Assembly (NCBI GenBank): GCA_017882945.1
Contig: JADGON010000157.1
Coordinates: 1 to 5,833 of the forward strand
Length of the DNA stretch: 5,833 nt
Source of the DNA: Acidimicrobiia bacterium
Lineage (GTDB): Bacteria > Actinomycetota > Acidimicrobiia > IMCC26256 > JAENVU01
Reading direction: 5' to 3'
Shown: in pieces, positions 1-5,408 of the stretch
How the letters are laid out: each line of letters opens with the position of its first letter
Numbering within the stretch: the first letter of the stretch is position 1
Notes under the pieces: generated by a model
Databases searched by the model: none
The model's input: the letters and a program-made list of their open reading frames with translations, nothing else
What the model was told of the DNA's origin: nothing
Position numbers and translations under genes: made by a program

Positions 1-1
1 G

Positions 2-1294
2 CTCGATGAGCCGTTGTTCGAGGTCTCGACCGACAAGGTCGACTCCGAGGTGCCCGCCGCCGCGGCCGGAGTCCTGACCGAGATCCTGGTGCCCGAGGGT
101 GACACGGTCGAGGTCGGCGCCCGGCTCGCGGTGCTCGGTGACTCCGCCGAGGGCTCGGCCCCCACCGAGGCCGTGCCCGCACCCGCGGCACCGGCGCCGG
201 CGCCCGCGCCGGTGGCGGCGGCCGAGGTCGCGGCCTCTGCACCGCCACCGCCACCGCCGGCTCCGGCACCACCCGCTCCGGCCGCGCCACCCGCGGTGCC
301 TCCTGCATCCGCCGCGCCCGCCCCGTCCGCCACCGCGCCCGCGCCCTCACCTTCACCGCCGGGGAACGGGCGCGTCACGTCCCCGGTCGTGAGGCGCCTG
401 ATCGCCGACCGTGGCCTGGACCCGGACACGATCACCGGCACGGGCGAGGGCGGACGGATCACTCGTCGTGACGTCGTCAATGCCGTCCCCGCATCCCGGG
501 AGACGCCGACATCGATCCCGGCTCCGGGCACGCCCCCGGGCGCTGCCGCGACCGCCGCTGCCGCGCGCGCGATTCGGCGGGGTGACGAGGTGATCCCGTT
601 CGACAACATCCGGCGCCGGACCGCCGAGCACGTGGTCCGTTCCAAGCACACCAGCGCGCACGTGTACACGTCGGTGGAGGTGGACTACGAGCGGGTCGAG
701 CGCGTCCGCCGCGCGAACCAGGCCGGGTGGAAGCAGGAAGAGGGCTTCTCGCTCACCTACCTGCCGTTCATCGCGCGCGCCTTCTGCGACGCGGTCCGCG
801 ACTACCCGAACGTGAACGCGAGTGTCGACGGTGACTCACTCGTGGTGCACCACGACATCCATCTCGGTGTCGCTGTCGACCTCGAGTACCGCGGCCTGAT
901 CGCGCCGGTGATCCGTGACGCGGACGGCAAGCGCCTGCGTCTCATCGCGCGCGAGATCCGCGATCTCGCGACGCGGGCCCGCACCAAGCAGCTGGGTCCG
1001 GACGAGATCATCGGGGGGACGTTCACGATCACCAACATGGGTCCGTTCGGAACGTTGATGACGTTGCCCATCATCAACCAGCCCCAGGTCGCGATCCTGG
1101 CCACGGACGCGATCACCAAGCGGCCGGTCGTGGTCGAAGGCCCCGATGGCGACGACGCGATCGCGATCCATCCCGTCGGGGTGCTCGCGCTCGCGTGGGA
1201 CCACCGCGCGTTCGACGGGGCCTACGCAGCGGCGTTCCTCCATGCGGTGCGCGAGATCCTCGAGACCCGCGACTGGGACGCCGAGCTCGCGTGA
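2..1294 (+). CDS. Dihydrolipoamide acyltransferase (E2) of a 2-oxo acid dehydrogenase complex, 5'-truncated by the window edge
   Basis: This is the core E2 subunit. It carries acyl groups on a lipoyl arm and passes them to CoA in the cytoplasm. The frame is open at the left edge (first codons Leu-Asp-Glu-Pro), so about 30 residues of the first visible lipoyl domain are missing, and further lipoyl domains could precede it. Seen in order: the end of a lipoyl domain with the DKVDSEVPA signature (lipoyl lysine codon 35-37); a long Ala/Pro-rich swinging arm (about 140-370); a peripheral subunit-binding domain (about 374-487); a second Ala/Pro linker; and the acyltransferase domain (about 584-1294). 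The last contains a TITNMGPFGTL stretch and the active-site motif DHRAFDG, with catalytic His at 1202-1204 and Asp at 1214-1216. The family is certain. The substrate (pyruvate, 2-oxoglutarate or branched-chain) is not readable from the sequence. Linkage to lipB and lipA resembles actinobacterial dlaT, often labelled sucB, so I give no symbol. Its stop overlaps the next start. Confidence 0.95.
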   Translation, partial: LDEPLFEVSTDKVDSEVPAAAAGVLTEILVPEGDTVEVGARLAVLGDSAEGSAPTEAVPAPAAPAPAPAPVAAAEVAASAPPPPPPAPAPPAPAAPPAVPPASAAPAPSATAPAPSPSPPGNGRVTSPVVRRLIADRGLDPDTITGTGEGGRITRRDVVNAVPASRETPTSIPAPGTPPGAAATAAAARAIRRGDEVIPFDNIRRRTAEHVVRSKHTSAHVYTSVEVDYERVERVRRANQAGWKQEEGFSLTYLPFIARAFCDAVRDYPNVNASVDGDSLVVHHDIHLGVAVDLEYRGLIAPVIRDADGKRLRLIAREIRDLATRARTKQLGPDEIIGGTFTITNMGPFGTLMTLPIINQPQVAILATDAITKRPVVVEGPDGDDAIAIHPVGVLALAWDHRAFDGAYAAAFLHAVREILETRDWDAELA

Positions 1295-2949
1295 GCTCGG
1301 CCCGTTCGGCGCTGCGCGTCCGTTGGCTCGGACGGGTCGACTATCACGAGGCCACGGTCCTGCAGCGAGCACTGCACGAGCGCAGTGAGCAGGATCACCT
1401 GCTGCTCCTCGAACATCCGCACACGTACACCCTCGGAACCCGAGCCGATCCGGCGCACGTCCTCGTGCCGCCCGCGAGCGTCGGCGCGGAGCTCGTCTAC
1501 GCCGATCGTGGTGGAGACGTCACCTATCACGGGCCCGGTCAGCTCGTCGGCTATCCGATCGTCACGTTGGCTCCTTGGCGCGACGGTGCTCCGGATGTCG
1601 TCGCGCACGTCCGGCGCCTCGAAGCCGCGATCATCGACGCGCTCGCCACGTTCGGCATCGACGCCCACCGCGAAGCCGGCTTCTCCGGCGTGTGGGTGGG
1701 CGACGAGAAGGTCGCGGCCATCGGCGTCAAGGTGGCGGCGATGCGCACGCGGCACGGCTTCGCGCTGAACGTCGACCCCGACCTCTCGATGTTCGACCAC
1801 ATCGTCCCGTGCGGCATCCGTGACCGTGGTGTCACGTCGATGGCGGCGATCCTCGGCGCGGCGCCGCCGATGCGCGAGGTCGCGGGCGCAGTGGCCAGCG
1901 CGATGGCGATCCGGCTCGGGCACCTCACGATCGAGCGCCAGGACGTGGCCTGGCACCAGGCTCCCGAAGACCTCAGTGCGTTCTCGCGCGGGGAGTCCCA
2001 CGGCGCGCCGGTGCGACTGCTCGGCCGCCTTGCGGCCGCCGGTGTCGAGGCACCTGCATCCGACCCGGCATTTCGGCGGCCGGAATGGATGAAGGTCCGG
2101 GCGAACCTGGGCGAGGGGTACCGCGAGACCCAGCGGCTCATGCGCGACAGCGGGTTGAACACGGTCTGCCAGGAAGCCGGCTGCCCGAACATCTTCGAGT
2201 GTTGGGCCGACCGCACCGCCACGTTCATGATCCTGGGCGAACGCTGCACCCGGGCGTGCGGCTTCTGCCTGGTCGACACCCGGAAGCCCGGCCCGCCGGA
2301 TGTCGAAGAGCCCGCACGGCTGGCCGAAGCCGTGGCGAGCCTCGGGCTCGCGCACGCGGTCGTGACCAGCGTCGCCCGTGACGATCTCGTCGACGGCGGG
2401 GCGTCTGCCTTCGTCGCGACGATCGCCGCGATCCGGGCCCGGATGCCGGCGACGACCGTCGAGGTCCTGATCCCGGACTGCAAGGGCGACGCGGATGCAC
2501 TCGGCGCGATCTTCGCGGCGCGACCCGACGTCCTGAACCACAACCTCGAGACCGTGGCCCGGTTGCAGCGAGCCGCACGCCCGTCCGCAGGCTATGCCCG
2601 CTCGCTCGCGTTGCTCGCTCGCGCAAAGGACGCCGGTCTCGTGACCAAGTCGGGCATCATCATGGGCATGGGTGAGCGCATCGAAGAGGTGCACGGCGCG
2701 CTCGTCGACCTGCGCGGCGTCGGCGTCGACCTCGTGACGATCGGTCAGTACCTGCGCCCGTCGACAGCGCATCTTCCCGTCGTCCGGTGGTGGCGGCCCG
2801 ACGAGTTCGAGCAGCTCGGCGAGTTCGCCCGGTCGCTCGGGTTCGCCCACGTGGAGAGTGGGCCGCTCGTGCGCTCGAGCTACCACGCGCGCGCCGGAGC
2901 GGCCGCCGTCACGGACACGCCGGTCGTCCTCAGTGTGGATGTGAGCTGA
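1291..2949 (+). CDS. lipB-lipA: Fused octanoyltransferase LipB - lipoyl synthase LipA
   Basis: One uninterrupted frame of 552 codons encodes both steps of protein lipoylation. Residues about 1-220 are LipB, which transfers octanoate from acyl carrier protein to the lipoyl-domain lysine. It has the RGGDVTYHGPGQ motif (73-84), the active-site Lys140 (EKVAAIGVKV) and the acyl-thioester Cys174 (IVPCGI). Residues about 260-552 are LipA, a radical SAM enzyme that inserts two sulfurs. It has the auxiliary-cluster CX4CX5C (Cys293, 298, 304), the SAM-cluster CX3CX2C (Cys319, 323, 326) and the C-terminal RSSY (528-531), whose Ser ligates the auxiliary cluster. The joining stretch (about 220-262) is hydrophilic and without a domain I recognise; its second half resembles the N-terminus of stand-alone actinobacterial LipA. 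The GTG start at 1291 is chosen because it forms a GTGA overlap with the E2 stop and directly precedes LipB homology. LipB and LipA are normally separate proteins of about 210-240 and 290-330 residues. A separate LipA from an internal start is possible. Confidence 0.93.
   Translation: MSSARSALRVRWLGRVDYHEATVLQRALHERSEQDHLLLLEHPHTYTLGTRADPAHVLVPPASVGAELVYADRGGDVTYHGPGQLVGYPIVTLAPWRDGAPDVVAHVRRLEAAIIDALATFGIDAHREAGFSGVWVGDEKVAAIGVKVAAMRTRHGFALNVDPDLSMFDHIVPCGIRDRGVTSMAAILGAAPPMREVAGAVASAMAIRLGHLTIERQDVAWHQAPEDLSAFSRGESHGAPVRLLGRLAAAGVEAPASDPAFRRPEWMKVRANLGEGYRETQRLMRDSGLNTVCQEAGCPNIFECWADRTATFMILGERCTRACGFCLVDTRKPGPPDVEEPARLAEAVASLGLAHAVVTSVARDDLVDGGASAFVATIAAIRARMPATTVEVLIPDCKGDADALGAIFAARPDVLNHNLETVARLQRAARPSAGYARSLALLARAKDAGLVTKSGIIMGMGERIEEVHGALVDLRGVGVDLVTIGQYLRPSTAHLPVVRWWRPDEFEQLGEFARSLGFAHVESGPLVRSSYHARAGAAAVTDTPVVLSVDVS
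2011..2013 (+). other. Possible internal GTG start for stand-alone LipA
   Basis: An in-frame GTG at codon 241 of the fusion would begin a LipA of 312 residues, close to the usual actinobacterial length. The residues after it (VRLLGRL) resemble the RLLRL near the start of mycobacterial LipA as I remember it. A purine run GGGGAG lies at 1990-1995, but it is about 15 bases upstream, farther than a normal ribosome binding site. A second in-frame candidate is ATG 2089, at the edge of the conserved LipA domain. There is no stop codon between the LipB and LipA parts, so this is only an alternative or additional start. Confidence 0.25.
2022..2038 (+). repeat. Perfect 7-bp inverted repeat in the LipB-LipA linker
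   Basis: The sequence CGGCCGC - CTT - GCGGCCG forms a perfect 7-bp all-GC stem with a three-base loop. It lies in the coding sequence for the linker between the two fused enzymes, just after the possible internal GTG. No T tract follows, so it is not a typical intrinsic terminator. In DNA this GC-rich such hairpins arise easily by chance, and no function is assigned. Confidence 0.4.
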
Positions 2950-2950
2950 G

Positions 2951-3493
2951 ATGGGCCGCGAGCTGGCGCGGATCACGCCGGAGCTCACCGAGTTCCTCGA
3001 AGCCCAGCCGGTCTTCTTCGTTGCGACGGCTCCGGAGAGCACGGACCATCATGTGAACGTGTCGCCGAAGGGCCTCGACTCGTTTCGTGTGCTCGACGAG
3101 CGGACGGTGGCCTACCTCGACCTCCACGGCAGCGGGATCGAGACCGTCGCACACGTGCGCGAGAACGGGCGGATCACCTTGATGTTCTGCGCGTTCTCCG
3201 GGCGCCCGCAGATCATCCGGCTCCAGGGTCGTGGCACCGTGATCCCCGCGGACGATCCCGAAGCGGGACCGATCCTCGAGCGGCTCCCGTCGCAGCCGGG
3301 TGCACGTTCTGTGATCCGGGTGGACGTGACGCGCATCTCGTCGTCGTGTGGCTACGGCGTGCCGCTGATGGAGCACGTCGGTGAACGCACCCTTCTCACC
3401 GACTGGGCGGCGAAGCACGGCGAAGACGGTCTCGCCGAGTACCGGGCCGAGAAGAACGCGACGAGCATCAGCGGTCTGCCCGGATGGACCTGA
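2951..3493 (+). CDS. PNPOx-family (split-barrel, probable FMN-binding) protein
   Basis: This 180-residue cytoplasmic protein belongs to the pyridoxamine 5'-phosphate oxidase-like split-barrel family. Residues about 12-125 show the barrel pattern: the hydrophobic strand VFFVAT (21-26), HVNVSPKG (34-41), VAYLDLHGSG (53-62), then ITLMFCAF and a short GR-rich turn before IIRLQGRGTVI. The C-terminal third (SSCGYGVPLMEHVGER, then DWAAKHGEDGLAEYRAEKN and a closing GLPGW) matches, from memory, a distinct subfamily of about 180-residue members. It is not expected to be PdxH itself: the family includes oxidoreductases acting on varied substrates with FMN or F420, and many have no known role. The ATG follows the LipA stop by a single base, implying co-transcription and translational coupling. 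No strong Shine-Dalgarno is visible. Family assignment is firm; cofactor and substrate are inference. Confidence 0.88.
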   Translation: MGRELARITPELTEFLEAQPVFFVATAPESTDHHVNVSPKGLDSFRVLDERTVAYLDLHGSGIETVAHVRENGRITLMFCAFSGRPQIIRLQGRGTVIPADDPEAGPILERLPSQPGARSVIRVDVTRISSSCGYGVPLMEHVGERTLLTDWAAKHGEDGLAEYRAEKNATSISGLPGWT

Positions 3494-4584
3494 ACGAGCA
3501 GCTCGCCGCGCGCCAGGCGCGCGCGCGGGAGCGCATGGACGAGCTGGCCATCGACGTGCTGTTGCTGTCGGTCGGGGCGGACCTGCCGTACCTCACGGGC
3601 TACGAAGCGATGCCGCTGGAACGGCTCACGATGCTCGTGCTCCCTCGGGGCGGGGAATCGATCCTCGTCGTCCCCGAGCTCGAGGCGCCACGTGTCGAGC
3701 CGCGTCCCGGCGCGTTCGAGCTCCGAACCTGGTCCGAGACCGAAGACCCGATCGCGATCGTCGCCGGGCTCGTCGGTCCCGCGGCCCGCAGCGTCGCGAT
3801 CGGTGACCAGACCTGGGCCCGTTTCGTGCTCCGGATCCAGGACGCGGTTCCGGCCGCTCGCATGCACCCCGCGTCCGTGGTGACCAGTCCGCTGCGCGTG
3901 GTGAAGGACTCGACCGAGGTGGAGGCGCTGCGCGCCGCGGCCCATGCGGTGGACGCGGTGGGTGCCGAGATGCGGGGGCGACCGTTTGGCGGGCGCACGG
4001 AGCTCGACATCCATCGTGAGTTCTCCGACCGAATCCTCGAGCACGGGCACGAGCGGGTGAACTTCGCGATCGTCGGGTCGGGTCCCAACGGTGCGAGCCC
4101 GCATCACGAGGCGAGCGCCCGAGTCGTCAACGACGGCGACGTCGTGGTCTGTGACTTCGGCGGCACGATGGACGGCTACTGCTCGGACATCACCCGCATG
4201 TTCGTCGTCGGCGAACCGTCCGCCGAGGTGCGTGACGTCTACGACCTGCTCGTCGACGCGCAGGAGCACGCGGTGCGAGCGGCGACGGTCGGCACGTCCT
4301 GTGAAGCGGTCGACGCGACGGCGCGGCGGATCATCGCGGCGGGCGGGTACGGGGACCGGTTCATCCATCGCACCGGTCACGGCATCGGCTTGGAAGCACA
4401 CGAAGATCCGTACCTGGTGTCGGGCAACCGCACGCCGCTCGAGCCGGGTCACGCGTTCAGCATCGAGCCCGGGATCTACTTCCCGGGCCGGTTCGGCATG
4501 CGGCTCGAGGACATCGTCGTGGCCTCGGATGACGGTCCCGACCGGCTCAACGCGGCACCCCGCGACCTCGCGATCGTCGGCTGA
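3484..4584 (+). CDS. M24-family metallopeptidase (Xaa-Pro aminopeptidase/dipeptidase-like)
   Basis: This 366-residue protein has the two-domain layout of aminopeptidase P and prolidase. A creatinase-type N-terminal domain spans about 1-135 (with LPYLTGYEAMP at 34-44), and a pita-bread M24 domain spans about 143-362. All five expected dimetal ligands are present: Asp224 (CDFGG), Asp235 (SDITR), His299 (TGHGIG), Glu328 (SIEPGIY) and Glu342 (RLEDIV). The supporting histidines of PHHEA (207-208) and EAHEDP (306) are also there. It should be a cytoplasmic Mn- or Co-type peptidase cleaving bonds involving proline, although the family also contains creatinase-like and other hydrolases. No signal peptide is seen. 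The length matches PepQ/aminopeptidase P-like members. The ATG is chosen because it starts right at family homology; it overlaps the preceding gene by 10 bases in another frame. Family certain, exact substrate unknown. Confidence 0.94.
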   Translation: MDLNEQLAARQARARERMDELAIDVLLLSVGADLPYLTGYEAMPLERLTMLVLPRGGESILVVPELEAPRVEPRPGAFELRTWSETEDPIAIVAGLVGPAARSVAIGDQTWARFVLRIQDAVPAARMHPASVVTSPLRVVKDSTEVEALRAAAHAVDAVGAEMRGRPFGGRTELDIHREFSDRILEHGHERVNFAIVGSGPNGASPHHEASARVVNDGDVVVCDFGGTMDGYCSDITRMFVVGEPSAEVRDVYDLLVDAQEHAVRAATVGTSCEAVDATARRIIAAGGYGDRFIHRTGHGIGLEAHEDPYLVSGNRTPLEPGHAFSIEPGIYFPGRFGMRLEDIVVASDDGPDRLNAAPRDLAIVG

Positions 4585-4594
4585 CCAACCACCC

Positions 4595-5362
4595 GTGAGC
4601 CTCGATCTCGGCACGGTCCTGCTGCAATGGGCGACGGGCGGTCTGCTGTTCTTCTGGTGGACGGCGCGCCGCGAGGTGGTCGGTCTCGGCTACAGCTGGC
4701 TGCTGCGCGGCGTGTACGGCCTGATGGCGCTCATCGCGCTGGCGCTGGAGGTGCGCTCGGACCACACCGGAGCCGGGCACGTGATCGCGATGATCGGCGC
4801 GGTCGGTCTGGTGATCGCAACCTTGATCGCGTTCGGGATCAGCGCCGCGCGCCGAGCGGACGACGCCCGAGGTCCGATGATCCTCGATGTGGTCGCGCCG
4901 GCCTTCGGGTTCCTGGCCTTGTTCGGTCTCGCGGCGATCAGCGGCGGCGCGTACTGGCTCGCGGCACTCCGGTTGCTGAGTGGCGCGGTGTTCCTGGGCG
5001 CGGTGACCGACGCGATGCTCCTCGGCCACTGGTACCTCGTGCAGCCCGGGCTCTCACGCGAGCCGCTCGAAGAGCTGGTGACGCTCTGCCTCTGCGTCTG
5101 GCCGATCGAAGTGATCGCGTTCTGTCTCCCGCCGGGGATGCTGGGCGTGCTGTTCGGCGGAGTCGATGACGGATACGGCGGGCTCTTGGGTTGGATGTGG
5201 GCCGTCTCCGCGGTGACGACGATCGTGCTCGTCTACGTGACGCGCCTCGCACTCCGCGAGCAGTACTACTCGGCAGTCATGGCCGCGACCGGCTTGCTCT
5301 ATCTCGCGATCCTCACTGCGTTCGGCACCGACGTCGTCGCTCGCGCCCTCTTGACCCCCTGA
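4595..5362 (+). CDS. Uncharacterised integral membrane protein, about eight helices
   Basis: I do not recognise this 255-residue protein. Its hydrophobicity predicts about eight membrane helices near residues 5-24, 34-53, 62-84, 95-115, 121-143, 159-178, 197-219 and 225-252. There is no soluble domain and no cleavable signal peptide. Notable are a polar patch at the end of helix 5 (Asp139, then LGHWYLVQPGL with His145) and helix 6 with Cys165, Cys167, Glu172 and Cys177. Basic residues fall in the short loops (ARR at 24-26, ARR at 85-87, Arg217 and Arg221). The GTG at 4595 is chosen because it lies 10 bases after the peptidase stop and just ahead of the first helix. The same frame is open further upstream, but only as a shadow inside the peptidase gene. 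Codon use and spacing match its neighbours, so it probably belongs to the same operon. Possible roles include transport or a redox membrane subunit; neither is supported by a recognised motif. Confidence 0.85.
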   Translation: MSLDLGTVLLQWATGGLLFFWWTARREVVGLGYSWLLRGVYGLMALIALALEVRSDHTGAGHVIAMIGAVGLVIATLIAFGISAARRADDARGPMILDVVAPAFGFLALFGLAAISGGAYWLAALRLLSGAVFLGAVTDAMLLGHWYLVQPGLSREPLEELVTLCLCVWPIEVIAFCLPPGMLGVLFGGVDDGYGGLLGWMWAVSAVTTIVLVYVTRLALREQYYSAVMAATGLLYLAILTAFGTDVVARALLTP

Positions 5363-5367
5363 GTCAA
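5351..5367 (+). repeat. Short inverted repeat at the end of the membrane-protein gene
   Basis: TTGAC at 5351-5355 is matched by GTCAA at 5363-5367, separated by seven bases that include the stop codon at 5360-5362. The stem is only 5 bp and is not followed by a T tract, so it is weak as a terminator. It could be an operator half-site pair or chance. Confidence 0.3.
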
Positions 5368-5394
5368 TGCTCCGAGCACGAAGAGGCCCGCGTC

Positions 5395-5400
5395 TAAAGT
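5395..5400 (+). promoter_or_regulatory. Candidate -10 element (TAAAGT) for the last gene
   Basis: The hexamer TAAAGT fits the TANNNT pattern of actinobacterial housekeeping -10 boxes and stands out in otherwise GC-rich DNA. It ends eight bases before the GTG at 5409, which would put the transcription start at or next to the start codon, as in leaderless actinobacterial mRNAs. No convincing -35 box lies 16-18 bases upstream; the TTGACC at 5351 is 38 bases away, too far to pair with it. Confidence 0.35.
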
Positions 5401-5408
5401 CCGCGACG

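Noticed and set aside
99..392. Arg/Pro/His-rich small frame and the repetitive CCG/GCC tract read as a repeat array
   Set aside because: It is the out-of-frame image of the E2 Ala/Pro linker. There are no regular unit-and-spacer repeats, so it is neither CRISPR nor a separate gene.
1195..1290. Upstream extension of the LipB-LipA frame into E2
   Set aside because: These 32 codons are Arg/Gly/Pro-rich shadow of the E2 active-site region; LipB homology begins after GTG 1291.
1222..3042. Minus-strand open frame of 606 codons opposite lipBA
   Set aside because: It is a GC-rich shadow rich in Arg, Asp, Gly and Val with no recognisable domain, while the + strand carries unmistakable LipB and LipA motifs throughout.
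4091..4594. Upstream extension of the membrane-protein frame into the peptidase gene
   Set aside because: The translated extension is Arg/Ser/Thr-rich shadow sequence overlapping conserved M24 motifs; GTG 4595 just before the first helix is the sensible start.
3352..4614. Minus-strand open frame of 420 codons opposite the peptidase
   Set aside because: It is a low-complexity Arg/His/Asp-rich shadow; the + strand has all M24 metal ligands in frame.
5351..5400. TTGACC (5351-5356) with TAAAGT (5395-5400) as a full -35/-10 promoter
   Set aside because: The spacing is 38 bases instead of about 17, so only the -10 is kept as a weak candidate.
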